A program made the translations under genes and the position numbers. Of a stretch of 64,000 nucleotides of DNA, positions 37,074 to 50,083 are shown in pieces. How positions within the stretch are numbered: position 1 is the stretch's first letter; each line of letters opens with the position of its first letter. The DNA comes from Synchiropus splendidus (lineage: Eukaryota; Chordata; Actinopteri; Syngnathiformes; Callionymidae): contig NC_071345.1 of NCBI RefSeq assembly GCF_027744825.2, positions 4,981,501-5,045,500 on the forward strand. The letters are read 5' to 3'. The notes beneath the pieces were generated by a model that saw only the letters and a program-made list of their open reading frames with translations, ran no database searches and was not told where the DNA came from.

Positions 37074-38235
37074 GTGGATGGACTGAAGGATGGGTGGATG
37101 GATGGATGGATGGATGGATAGATAGATGGATGGATCGATGGATGATGGATTGAAGGATGGATGGATGATGGATGGACTGAAGGATGGATGGATGATGGAT
37201 GGACTGAAGGATGGATGGATGGATGGATGGCTGGATGAATGGATGGATTGAAGGATGGATGGATGGATGGATGGCTGGATGGATGATGGATGGATGCATG
37301 GATGGATGGATTGAAGGATGGATGGATGGGTGGATGAATGGATGGATTGAAGGATGGATGGGAGGACGGATGGATGGCTGGATGGATTGAAGGATGGATG
37401 GATGATGGATGGATGATGGATGGATGCATGGATGGATTGAAGGATGGATGGGTGGATGAATGGATGGATTGAAGGATGGATGGGAGGATGGATGATGGAT
37501 GGATGGCTGGATGGATAGATGGATGGATCGATGGATGATGGATTGAAGGATGGATGGATGATGGATGGACTGAAGGATGGATGGATGATGGATGGACTGA
37601 AGGATGGATGGATGGATGGATGGATGGATTGATGGATGGATGGATGGATGGCTGGATGAATGGATGGATTGAAGGATGGATGGGAGGACGGATGGATGGA
37701 TGGATGGCTGGATGGATGATGGATGGATGCATGGATGGATGGATTGAAGGATGGATGGATGGGTGGATGAATGGATGGATTGAAGGATGGATGGGAGGAC
37801 GGATGGATGGCTGGATGGATTGAAGGATGGATGGGAGGACGGATGATGGATGGATGGCTGGATGGATGATGGATGGATGCATGGATGGATGGATTGAAGG
37901 ATGGATGGATGGGTGGATGAATGGATGGATTGAAGGATGGATGGGAGGACGGATGGATGGCTGGATGGATTGAAGGATGGATGGATGATGGATGGATGAT
38001 GGATGGATGCATGGATGGATTGAAGGATGGATGGGTGGATGAATGGATGGATTGAAGGATGGATGGGAGGATGGATGATGGATGGATGGCTGGATGGATT
38101 GAAGGATGGATGGATGATGGATGGATGGATGGATGGCTGGATGGATTGAAGGATGGATGGATGGATGGATGGATGGATGGATTAAAGGATGGATTAAAGG
38201 ATGGATGATGGATTGAAGGATGGATGGATAAATGG
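37074..38235. repeat. GGAT tetranucleotide minisatellite, about 1.16 kb
   Basis: GGAT units are interspersed with variants (TTGAAGGA, GGGAGGAC, GGCT, GATGCAT) that form larger repeating blocks, for example around 37330-37440, 37670-37760 and 37790-37990. The minus-strand frame of His, Pro, Ser and Ile (419 codons, 37017-38276) is a by-product of the array. Confidence 0.95.
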
Positions 38236-39841
38236 ATGCACGGCAGGGACCACAAAGCCCCTAGCTCATCCTCCAAAACATCTGACTAAAGAGACCCGCT
38301 CCAGTATGAACACAACAGGCACTGAAAGCAAATATTCCTGCATCAATCCAGTCCAGAACAAGCACATTCTTTTACACCCAAACACAACTTCTGCTGTGAC
38401 CTTTACAAGCGCTGCCTCCGTGCTGAGGATGAAACAGATCTTCTGGCTGGAAGGTCCTTGGAGATTTGTGTCCGCCGCATAAGCCTCACTCGCTCATGTT
38501 AAACTTGGGCTCAGAAGTTTCCAAGCGTTCCCACAGAGATCAGCAAGTGTCAACGTATACATCAAGTCTAAACCAATTGTATTACACACCGTGTGGAAAC
38601 ACAAATCGGAGCTCCAACATCACTCCGGAATTCTTCAGGCTGACCTTATAAGTTCCTCCAGCTGTGAAATTTATTTCCAAATGTGAAACAGAATGCAGCA
38701 TCTGCTCTGGCGCGGCTTCAAACCTGGCTTCACGAGTGCTTCCCACTATGACAACAAGATGTTATATTTAGAGTTGAAGTGTTTTACGACGCAGCTTTAT
38801 GCGAATCAAAGCAAAGCCACAGTGCAATTTGAGGAGTAAAATGCTGGAATTATGCAGTCGAGAGCGTGACGTGTACCAGCGGAGGCATGACAGTCGGCTT
38901 CGCGTTGGGGCATGATAGTCGCTGCCTGTGTCTCGGCGGGGGAACCTCTCAGCTGGAGCAGTCTGTTTGAGGAAACTTGTCGAGCAAAGTCAGACGTTGT
39001 TTTGCGGATTGCAAGGAAGAAGGTCAACAGATTTCTTGTCTCTATGTTTTTGTTTGGACTGTCGGGGATGTCATGATTTCACATAGACACAAAAACAGAA
39101 CAGCATTTTGGTGGCATTACGACCCAATTTTTGAGAGACCACAACTGTAGGTCCAGGTAAATCCAACCTTTTGGCTCAGCTCTTTCCCCACCACATTCCA
39201 TTGAACGTGTCCTCCCGACCGAAGACACGGCTCGCACATCGCAGGAAATAACCGAGGAGGAGAGCGTTCATTTTCCTGGAGAGTTTTCTCAGATATCAAC
39301 ATTTGGAGACACCGCAAAGCTGCGCACGACCCATGTAGTCTCAATTAGCTTTGATTCTCGACAAGTTTAATGCCTCCCAAAACCCTCCGAACGCTATTAT
39401 TAGCCGCACGAGTGAAAAGCACTGCTTCCAGGACAGAGCCTGACAAAGACAACAGACGGAGAATTTAAAGTTTTAGATCTTGAGGAAACGCGGAAAGTCT
39501 GATCAAAGACAAGCCGAGTGGCGGCGGGCTTTAGTTTAGCCACTCGTTCTCTCCTCGGAGTCGGGAACACAAGTTTGCCTGGAATAATAATAGCACCTTG
39601 ATGAGGCATGGCAAGGCTCCGCGCAGCGCCAGGGCAGGCGGTTTGATTCATGGGCCTGACAAAGATCTCCTTGTTTATGATCACACAACATCTGTTGACG
39701 CTGAATCACTCGCCGTAATCAGCGCTGCGCTGTCATTTGATCATTTCATCAGTTAGATTCACAGAAGTTTGGTGGGGAAAACAAGAGAAGACGTCACGTT
39801 TGAACCCATCCTGGCGACGGAGATGTTCCCCAACTTTAATC
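38236..39841. other. Intergenic, mostly unique
   Basis: Balanced composition with no repeat family seen. No exon is recognised. It could contain conserved non-coding elements. Confidence 0.4.
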
Positions 39842-40163
39842 CGTGGTTCCCAAACTTCCCACACGTCTGTAAAACAGTACAAAAGAATGGGACAAAATAT
39901 AAAGAACTGCTTTTTCTTGGTTTTATCCCCGGCTCAAAGTAGATTTGTGAGGAGAGAAGCAATCGTGCTGCATTCAAAGACACCTAGCAAGTAGGGAACA
40001 AATCATGTTTCATCACAAAAGTCTGTAAGTCATGGGACGGGTGATGACGGTAATTCGCCATGCTACTTTTTTAGGATTGTCTTCTTCATTTACCACAAAT
40101 TTCATCTATTTTTTTCCCCCAAAATAATGTTTTGCCCCCCTAGAGGCTCTTTGGGAAACACTG
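39842..40163. mobile_element. hAT-like non-autonomous element
   Basis: The left end CGTGGTTCCCAAACTT and the right end TTTGGGAAACACTG are inverted repeats of the CAGTGGTTCCCAAAC type. The flanks CTTTAATC and CCTTAAAC agree at 6 of 8 positions, a worn 8-bp duplication. There is no transposase. Confidence 0.6.
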
Positions 40164-40324
40164 CCTTAAACGCCACATTGTTGTTTATTGATAACCAGCA
40201 GCTCAACACAAGGATCCACGCCCATTAGCTTCAAGACTCCTACTCAATTTCCGCTGACATGTTTGCATTTCGGGATAGATCGAGGGTTAGGATTGGCTCA
40301 CCACAATGGGTGGGCATCATAGAA

Positions 40325-40354
40325 GGGTTAGGGTTAGGGTTAGGGTTAGGGTTA
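40325..40354 (+). repeat. Interstitial telomere-like tract, five GGGTTA units
   Basis: Five exact GGGTTA units are preceded by a single related unit near 40286. Unique sequence follows on both sides, so this is an internal site and not a chromosome end. Confidence 0.95.
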
Positions 40355-40359
40355 GCAAT

Positions 40360-42647
40360 AAACGTCACACAAGATGGCGGATAAGAAGGGTTTATTAACA
40401 CAACACACCCCAGCCACTCTCAGTGACGCCAAATAAAACTGCAAAATCCAAAAGAAAAAACGTTCCCTCCCATTTTTACAGGTGAATCGCAACCCAAAAG
40501 TACAGAGGGTGGTGTTTATGCTAGTGTTTCTCGCCACCAGGTGACCTGCATATTGGAACACCCATGGGTGCTTAACCTGCCTCGGTGTGAAAACAAACAA
40601 AGTTTAGCGCATAAAAGGAACTCAACTGAATTTACATTGGTAAAACAAACAAAACATTCGACTTCCTACATGCTCTCTAATGGACTACGCAATTGGTTGA
40701 TCCCTTACAAGGCATTGCCCTGAAAGATCTTTTATATACGCTCCACCCAACTGGGTTAGACCCCTATATAAGCCCTGCGCTACTGCACATTGTCCCCTTT
40801 TTCGCCCTTTTGCATGTACTCATAGAACTAGAGTTACATCCAGTATTTCCGCAACCGCAAAACCAGAATGACAACAAAAACAATTGTCACCAACAGAGAC
40901 CTAGCATCTCTTCAGGAGGTGGCAGAAGAGACGCGGTACTCCATTGTTGTGAGCCAGCAGGGGGCGTAACATAAGGTTTTCCTCACTCAACATATCGCCA
41001 TCGCGTTAATATCTCTTGACATCTCATGTGTGTAGACAACAAATCAGGGACAAAACAAGAAGGAAAAAAGGAAAACCAGTCACATCGACGCCAAATCCAA
41101 CGCAAGAACAGGATTGTCGCACAGAAGGTCTCTGAAGTTTAGATTGTTCCTCTCAGATCTGGCAGCATGAGGGCCTTTATTCCAGGCAGCTTTCTCTTAT
41201 CAAAGTAAATAAACATGAATGAGCTGTCCCAACCTAATCTACTGCATTTAATGAGACAGCGCCAAATACCAAAGGCTCATGTCGCCATCTCTAATCTGAC
41301 CCTGGGAAGTCAGAGCCCGACAATGTTTGTATTTGAAGTCGACGCCTGTGCTGCTGCCACTTTTAATGCCAAACACTAATTCAAAGAGGATTCGTAGGCA
41401 TTTTTTCTAGGTCAACATCGCAACTTTCAAAAGCCCCCACCCCCTACCCCCCCCGCCGCACCACCACGCTCTCTCACACTCTCTCCTTCCTTTTGCCTTT
41501 TTGTCGTTCCTGCTTTAATAAATTGCACTTCTGTTGAAAAACGCGGGAGGAGGTCGCGCTTTAAAGGTTACCAAGTTGAGTGGAATAGATGATGTAAAAA
41601 TCCTGCGTGTATTGGTCTTGAAGAAATCCACGTTTCTGTGAGGCGCATTCAGTTACATACGGATCTAAACGGAATCGTCTCATTCATGTAGCGTGGAAAA
41701 CCAATGGAGAGACCTATTGGGAGTCAAACACAAGAAAGCAGGACGTGGAAGCTCTTCGCAACAAGAAGCGACAGCACTAACCATCCTCATCACTGCCTTG
41801 ATGTTTTGCGATCTTCCGCCACGCAGTCACTTCCGACAGCATCACAAGACTGACAGGCGCTGTCACAGCAGTGCACCTTCGTAAGCAGGGGCGGAGGGGA
41901 CTGTAAATTAAAGAGCCAGCTTGACAGTCAAGGCGACTAAATGTACAGTACATGTAACGCACATGGGAAAATGTTCTTGAAACACAAATGCTTATAGTCA
42001 TGAAATAAGAGATGGAATATATGATCAAATTCAGTACTGTTTTAATTCCACACCAATGGACTTCCTGATTCATTGTGTGTTTAGATGTTCAGATTTTGTT
42101 TTGTTGTTTTGTTATATTGTTTGTTTGAGCATTTATATTTTAGTTTTTAAAGGCAGCAGTATATTATTATGATTTATGTTCATTTTTATTTATTAATAGC
42201 ATTTGAGAGCCTTCAATTTGTTCCTGGGTTTCACCAAAGGGCGTCAGTTGACGGTGACAATGGGTATTACTGTAGATTAAACTACTATAAAAGCATCTGT
42301 GACACAGGCTTAATACGTTTTTTTGTGAAATCTAAATGTCTTTTTCACTTCTGTAAATATTTATCTTTTCTTCTTAACCCTCTGTAGTGAGACCTTTTTT
42401 GTCCGCTTCAGGCTACCATAGATCAAGCTACCTGCTTTACCTGCTTGCGCTGCTCTGACTGAAATAAACAAGGAATATCAGCAGTAACAATTTTTGTTCC
42501 ACATGACAGTTTGTGGGAGCATACAACGTGCTCCAGTACTCTTCATTTCTTTCGCTATCTTGAGTCAAGCGCTGATCCACATGTCTTGGATGCGTTCTGG
42601 AGTGTCAGAAATTTCTCTACCACTAACAATACCAGGTTACACTCGCT
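40360..42647. other. Intergenic, nothing firm recognised
   Basis: TATATAAGCC at about 40766 resembles a TATA box, but no gene follows that I can name. A C-rich tract lies at 41434-41454. The remainder has no recognised feature. Confidence 0.4.
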
Positions 42648-43047
42648 AACGTTACGTACGGATCCGGATGGAGACGGAGCCTTTTGTTCATGCTCTGTGT
42701 TCATCCATTTGCATTTCTGTATGTTTCCACAAAGCTTACGGATATGGATCGAATGGAGCAGTACCACCAGACACTAGGGGGGGCAGTGTTGCTGATACTA
42801 CCCGATACATAGCTCTAATGAAACACGTAGAAAACATAACAATGGAGGGAATTCTCCGTCCTATAGTTGCAATATATTTAACAGTGTAGGTCTCCATTTT
42901 CCACTTTTCCACAGTCGCCATGTTTGTTTTGAAGTTTGTCGTTGACATAACCATGTGACTGTGGGCTGCTCCCCCTAGTGAATATATTGGTGAATAGCAA
43001 TACCAAAGTAAAGAACAAATGGAAGCATGTGATACGTAACGGTAACA
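42648..43047 (+). mobile_element. Dispersed repeat family R, copy 3, with inverted ends
   Basis: The left end AACGTTACGTACGGATCC and the right end GATACGTAACGGTAAC form an imperfect inverted repeat around CGTTACGTA. The interior matches copies 1 and 2 (GTACCACCAGACACTA, GGCAGTGTTGCTGATACTAC, CCACAGTCGCCATG, TGCTCCCCCTAGTGAATAT). It is probably a non-autonomous DNA transposon. Confidence 0.65.
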
Positions 43048-44912
43048 TTTGAAATAGATGGGTACAATTTCGTTCGTAAAGGGAGAACACAAATGGGCCT
43101 TTACAGGATTTGTGTGTGGTGGGGACAAAATGACAAAAAGTGGGCGGGACGCATCCAACCCTCCTCCCCTCCAAGAAAAGAAACTGACGCCTATGGTTTC
43201 ACCCCTGTTCCACTGGGTGCAGGAACACATTCTCACTCCTCAGGCGTCACATATTGACAGTTGTTGGAATGCATTACAGCGGAATCTAAGAGACATTATT
43301 TTTCTCAGGGGCCTTTGTTCTTTAACAAATGTTTTTATCAACAAAGTACACAACAAGTCTACACCCATCTGCAGTATGGTCACAAGCTGCTGGAGAGAAA
43401 GACAATGAAAACCAGGTTTCTCTCTCAGCGTTTTGAATATTCCTATCAGACGCATCATCTCTCAAGGTCGAGTACTCATGGCTGTATTCTGGTCACTTTT
43501 TAAAAATAGTTCCTAAATGTGCAATTTTTTTTTGTCGCCTGCTTGTGTCTTCTTTTTGCTTCAGGGCGTCTGTGTCCACTTCTGCCGTTTATTCTAAATA
43601 AATTACGATCAGCGCTCGCCGAAACATCAAAGTCATTCCAACCTACACACTCGCAATCGGTGACCCACTTCTCAGTGTTTACAACGACAAATAAAAAGCC
43701 ATTTTTGCTCAAATGCCATCCAGCGTTGCTCGAGTTCTGGCTTTAATGCGAGTCCAGGTTCACACAGCGGCTCACAGACAATAAAACCCCAGTAAAACAT
43801 GACTGAAACCAAAGTGCCACCTTGGGAACACACAGTGGATCTGAACCATCGTCTGAGGTTTATGTTTAGACTTCACAAGCCCCCGAGGCAGAGGTTTGTT
43901 TTGCTCAATGGGGAAACAGTTAAACTACACCATGATGGAACTGTCACACACACCGCGTGGCTCCCACGGTGATAAAAGATCGACTGACTTTTCAACTTGA
44001 GAAGAAAAGCGGCGTGAACGCAGTCGGCGGTTACAACGGCAAAGAGATGTTTATGACTTTAGCGAGTATTTATTCACAGGATGCAGCTGATGTACAAGCT
44101 CCCTTGTCAACAGGGACAACTGTGGTTCAGCCACAGCTCATTGCAGTGAACACAGTATAATACTGTGTGAGCCGAAGGTCACGAGTCACAAGGATAGGAA
44201 CTTGAATTGTCGTGGAGGACAGAAAGGCAGACCCTGTATTGGGAGAGGAAGATTATCTGAGCGTATAGGGTGTCACTTCAGGGGCAAAGACAAAAGACAG
44301 CATTTCTCCTCTGGAGTTTCTTGACCTTGAACATCCACCTCAGTCACCTTGATCTTCTTCATGCCCTCACTGAGGTCTGTTCCCAAACGTTTTTGGACCC
44401 CAAAACTTCAATAGAAAAACGCCCTCAAATTTTGCTCAGATGGCATTTTTTTTAAGTTAAAAAATGTGTTTGAAAAAATGAAAAGTCATTAACTTAAAAA
44501 GTCACCAGAGACGACGTTTGCTTTACGCCATATTTGTCATTCCGCCGTGTCCTTTGCTTCTTTCTTGCTCTGACTCAGGTGAAATATTTTGTCAAGCCTT
44601 CCCCATCAAAGAGACTGATGCTACACATTAAAACTGCTGTTTCTCACCAAGAGTGCTACAGTTACGGACAGTATGATCCACAGCTGAAATGTTTTCACCA
44701 ACATTTCAAATGTGTTGTAGCGCTCAATTCACAGTGGATAGAGTGGTGGGGAGCGGTAAAATAACTTGAACTTAGTTTTCTGTGATGAAAACCATCTGCA
44801 CGCAGACCATGAATCCCAGCAGCATGTTGGTTGGTAAGGCAGTCCATGTCCAAGCTAAACCTTGTGAGAGTGTTGTGCTGGAGTTGGACCCTCACGTGCC
44901 ACTCTCTTCCTG
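43048..44912. other. Intergenic, nothing recognised
   Basis: Apart from the short ACACATTCTCACTCC motif at about 43228, no feature can be supported. Confidence 0.5.
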
Positions 44913-44913
44913 G

Positions 44914-45545
44914 GCGATTAAATTTCCTGAAGGGCCACATTAGAAACTGTGAGGGGCCATCATCAAAAGAAAGACAGCGATGACTACAAAACAAATAAAA
45001 TATCCAAAATCTAAACTTAAGATTAAATGTCAGTAGGGGATATGTAACTATGCCATGAAACATATTGAAATATTTTATTTTATATGCATTTAATTTGAAT
45101 GTATATAACAGAACTGTGGAGCAGACATTGAAGATAAAAAAATAATATTTGAAAATACATTTATGATATTCCTTCAATGTATTTTGAGGAACATAAAAAA
45201 CACACAAAAATGGCAGATGAAAAGATTTTTTTTTTGAAACTTTAAAATTGTGAAATAAGAACATGCTATATCGACTGCTGAAGTGGTGACTAAAAGAGAA
45301 AGACCGAAAAAAGGCAGAAAAATTACAATATTTCAGTTGTAGTTTTAGTCTGACATCAAAAGGGCCACATAAATTGAGAGAGGTGTCGCTGTGGATCACC
45401 AGTGCCACCTGCTGGCCCACTGAGCTCATTGCGAGCAATAATGCTTCTAAAAATCGGAGAATTGAATAACTGAAATCAAATTATATAGATTAAATTACTA
45501 TAGGCATCGGGCCGCAGACGGCCCCCGGGTCGCACTTTGCCCAGG
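44914..45545. mobile_element. hAT-like non-autonomous element with CTCF-like motif
   Basis: The left part GGGCGATTAAATTTCCTGAA with GGGCCACATTAG and the right part GGGTCGCACTTTGCCCAGGT are the ends of a fish hAT repeat of the same type as 19166-19606. It holds a full CTCF core match at 45402-45415 (minus). No transposase is encoded. Confidence 0.55.
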
Positions 45546-48500
45546 TCTGTCCTACCTGCACCAAATCCATGCCCTTCCATCACTTGGCTCACTTCCACCA
45601 AGTGGCGCTCATCCCCTGGCTGACAGCTTGACAGCAACCACACTTCAGTTTGTTAGTGATATAACTCAAAAACAGATGAACAGATTTCAAGAAATTAAGT
45701 GGTTTATTTACTCTATTTTTGAATTTTATTTTATGATTTTTTTAAGGAGGACATATGATCACATTTGGGTGGTAAATTATGATTAAGAGTTTTCTAAATA
45801 TCAGCTTTTGCTTTGCCCACTACTGCCCAGCCAAAACAATAAAACGCCTTTAAAGTCTTCTTGCTTTTGAAACATATGACCTGCAAGTAGAATCATGGAT
45901 TTTCTTACCGCGAAAACAGGTCAAGGCTTCAGCGTTCACACGCATGGATTATGGTTTATAAATATCCTTGAGAATGACCAAGGTATAATTTATTCATGCT
46001 TTAAAGAAGGGCTCTTGTTTGAAGGGCAAGGGTGGAACCAGGTCTCACTGCCTCTATTCAGAAGAGCTTTATTGGTTCATGTGGCTATTTATGACCACTT
46101 CCTGGGTGCAGCGGAGGGAAGGGTGGCGAGTGTTGGGTGCCACTGAGCCTCTATCACTCTATTAACAAAGGGAGGACACACAGCGCAGCGGCACATTCAT
46201 CATCCAGCCGGCAGTCGGCTCTCTGAAACACAATACACTTTTCTCTGAGCTCACACTTGCTTCTTGTGTTTGTGTGTTTGTCTGTTGATGGCGTTGGATC
46301 CCTGTGCAGTTGAGGTAAGTGACGGCGACGTCCCGCGGATCCTGCTCCAGACAGCTGGGAAAACTCTAATGAACGCCTGCGTGTGTGTCTGTGTTTGCAC
46401 ACACACTTTAAAAAAATCTGCAATTCTGATCCCAGGACTCGGTAAAAATAGAACACTTTTAGAGTGACACATCTCTTATGGCGTTAAAACCCCAGCTCCT
46501 CGCTCCCAAAGTATAAATAGAAAATGAAATCAACTCCGTCAGAAGTACAACATCAGCTGTCTCCCGTGGCAACGCGGAAAGCTGCCTCCTTTCCAGCGAA
46601 CGATAAAACCCGCCGGGTCATAAACACCACTCATGCAGCCGTTTGCAGTTAATACAGATTGAATTTGTGCGTCGGTTAGTAGTGTGTCATTCATGACAGC
46701 CACTCAGCAAGAGGGGAGCGCGCACTCCATCTTGTGACCTTCGTGGGTGCTAATGTCGTTACCATGGTAGCGCGGCGTGATGCTTTTTGACAGGTCTGAT
46801 TTGCCCTTGACAGAAATACGACTGCGGGGGCCTCACGTCTCCCCCTTGTCCTTGTCTCACGTGCTGCGCTGGATCACACACACATTTATGTGACCACACA
46901 CATGCTTTCACGCAGTTAAATCACATTTAACTCTATGGGCTCACGGTGTGACTCCCGGCTGCGAGGCCCCCTGCTGGCCTGTTACAGCTCCACAGTAAAG
47001 TGAGACAAACCCTTTGAAGACTTCACACACAGCGTCGCACGTCTCTCCCTCTCTTCATCCGTGCTTAACTCGCTCCGGTGACTCTCGGTTCACGGGGTTA
47101 GCGGGAGTCACATGACCGGGGCGTGTTGTGACGCCACATCGCTCGTGGAATGACTCTCACAGAAATATTTCACCAGCGAACTGATGTGGTGGTCATGGAA
47201 GTGTTGTGTATATATCTCAGGGCAGTGTAAAGCGCACAACCGAAACACACACTTCCACTATCCTCCGTGCTCTTAATCTCTGTCTGGGGTGCGAGGGGAC
47301 CCTAAGTGCACCTTGCTGGCGTTGACAAAGCACTATATGTGCTTTTGGCAGCCGGCCTCCCTCCGCTCCCTCTGTTACCTGCTCCCCACTTTATCAAAGT
47401 CGGGAGGGCCAAAACAGAGAAGGATCTATCAACTTCCCGTCCGAAGAAATGGCCTCATCAACCAGAAATGCTTCCGGAGGGACCGGTCTTGATTGCTGAC
47501 AGGGTTCAGGAGCGCAGAAGAGGTGGATGATGAATGCAAACGATTGTTTTTATCATCCCTTAAAAACACTATAACAACCTTGGTAAACGTGACTGTTTCT
47601 GACATGGCAGACTCTTAGCTCTAAATCGAATGAGCTGCCACTGCTATAAATGTTTCGGGACTTTTATTTCCCACAAATCAAAACTAAAATATATAAGAAG
47701 AAAAGATTGTAAATCCTCAGGATTTATTTTGGTGTTATTAAAGGATTGCACGCATTTGATAGAGTTGTAGTCACTGTTCATTTGCTGAGCTATCAAGACT
47801 TCTTTTAGGCTTTTCGACATCTCCCATCTGCATCTTCCCTCGCCACACCTATCCTCTTTCTACTTTGCTTGCTCAAGGTGTCTCTGGGTCCGACATTTTT
47901 GGTCCACCACTGTCTCCTCATGCCATGTGTCCATCTGTCTCCAAACTTCTCCATATAAGTCTGATGAACTATTTCCTGCCTGTGGTCAGAGCAATACTGC
48001 AAGGAAAAAAGTTTATTTTTAGACGTAAAAATAAATTTCTGTGTTCATGATGTGAAAAAATGAACCATGAAATCATTTTGATTCAGACATGTTTTTAGAT
48101 ACCTCTTCATGTAGGCAAACCATATAAAAACCTTGCAGGATGCAGCAGATATTCTGTAAAATGGACAAGTGAAAAACATTTAATATGATGTGAGACGTCG
48201 CAGTTTGTTGAATCTCTTGAGACTTTTCAATGTCTGTGAAATATTTACTTGTAGCTGGACTCCGACACAGAGAGCATTTATGAAAGATTCCACACGGGAC
48301 TTTATCAACAGTTTTAGATTCAGGCTGACAAACGCTGCACCCGGCTGCAAAACGGCGACGGATCCGATCATTTCTGTCTCCGTGCAAACAACACCTGAGA
48401 AAGGCTGCTCATCTAGCTCTGTGAAATTAATCGTTCTTGCGCAGTTCGCTTCGCGTTCCGACTGCCACGCTCAAAATAGCGGGTGTTGCTTAGCGCAAGC

Positions 48501-50068
48501 TGCACCAACAGCCTGCTGCAGAGATACCAGCGGTCTCACTTTCATGAGCCCGGAAAACTCTCCGTTCTCCGTCAAGTGCTGGTGCTTTAAATGGCATGTT
48601 TAATTTGAAGGCGCTTCCCTGCACAGCATTTACCTGCGCATATATATATATATTATGTAATATTGCAATAATCTAATAATCGAAATAAAAATACTAGACT
48701 ATACTCCTTGTTTGATGCACCAACGTAAAATCAAAAAGACGTTATGGAATGTCGTGGAAAGTAAAATTGAGGATCATGGGGCTTATGAATGGGATCAGTT
48801 GGAAAGAAATGAATGGATTGGGCATCAGATTTTCTTCAAGAACCCAATCGATCCATAACTTTGGCTATGTGCCTGTTATTCTTCCCTCAAAGCTGCCAAG
48901 AAGATATTCACTCTTCAAATGACCATTCATTGTTATGATCCATAACATTGATATAAGATGAAAAAATATATAATCACATAACATTTTAAGCATATCTCAT
49001 GAGTAGTTACTTTCTTTTTCTGTTTACCTCCAATCTTTTGGTACAAAACAACTCATTTAAATGGGGTCTTTTTCTCCAGGCCTTTTGGTGTGACAGCCCC
49101 TCAGAACAGACACGGTATATGACGTGGCCCCTGAGGAAATTGAACTGCCCCTCAGCTCCTTTAGACGTTGTTTTCTCAATTGCAAAGTGACCTATTTGGT
49201 CCTCAGCCTAGTTTTATCTCCTAGTTTCTGTCTCTGTCTCCCTTGTGTGACAGGAAACAAATGGTCCACTGCAGGACTCTGACGTGAACACGATGAGTAT
49301 GAGACAGTTCCTGTATAATCTCTCACCATAACTGTTGTAAATCCTGTTAAATGTAATGTAGAACTCTTTAAAGGCTCCTTAAGTCTCTCCACTTGACATT
49401 CATCCTGAATTAGCATTTTGTGTTGCTCCCCATTATTTGGCATGTATCTCCTCTCCTTTATGGTGACATTCGACAACCCAAAAAAAAAAAATTCTCTCCT
49501 GTGTCACCTGTCATTTTGCTTTCTCCTCCTTACAAGACAAATCTAGAGGCCTGCTTCATTCTTCAGCACCTTAATTGACATAATTACAGGATTAGTGTGT
49601 AAAACCGCAACTCCATCACTCCCGGGCTGTAGCCAGGAAGGTGACAGAGCAAAGGCGGGATCCGCATTCCGCCTCTCGCTTTGACACCGACATCCAGGAG
49701 GACAACAAAGATAAGGGCGGCTCGAGGGAAAGCCCTCGTTCTGACAAGAGCAAATTAACCTGCTGTGCCCGACAGAGAGCTGCTGCTATCTCCTCCGCAT
49801 GCCTCATTCATGCTTCCTCCTCCTGCTTCCCTCCGCTCCCATGGGCATCCTCAGGAATGTTTGCATTGTTGTTTATTCTGTTTGTTCTTTTGATCCCTTA
49901 CAACTTAAAGGCTAATAGGTAGGGAACGGCAGACACATTTTTAGGTATTACAGTCTGAGGCAGGCTGCGATACTGAACAGAAGCCTGGTGTTTTCGCTGA
50001 CTCCCGTCATCCCATAGCAGGAATACAGGAATGACACTACTGGTCCAAGCAAAAGCAAATCTTCCAGA
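45546..50068. other. Intergenic, mostly unique
   Basis: No exon can be supported. The segment 46480-47280 is non-repetitive and looks like possible conserved non-coding DNA, which needs comparison to judge. Confidence 0.4.
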
Positions 50069-50083
50069 CATTGACTGACGCTC

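Noticed and set aside
37017..38276. 419-codon minus-strand frame of His, Pro, Ser and Ile
   Set aside because: It is a by-product of the GGAT tetranucleotide array.
40760..40785. TATATAAG as the promoter of a gene on the plus strand
   Set aside because: No coding exon or convincing first exon follows within the region.
44695..45438. 247-codon minus-strand frame
   Set aside because: It overlaps a hAT-like repeat, is AT-rich and has no domain-like pattern.
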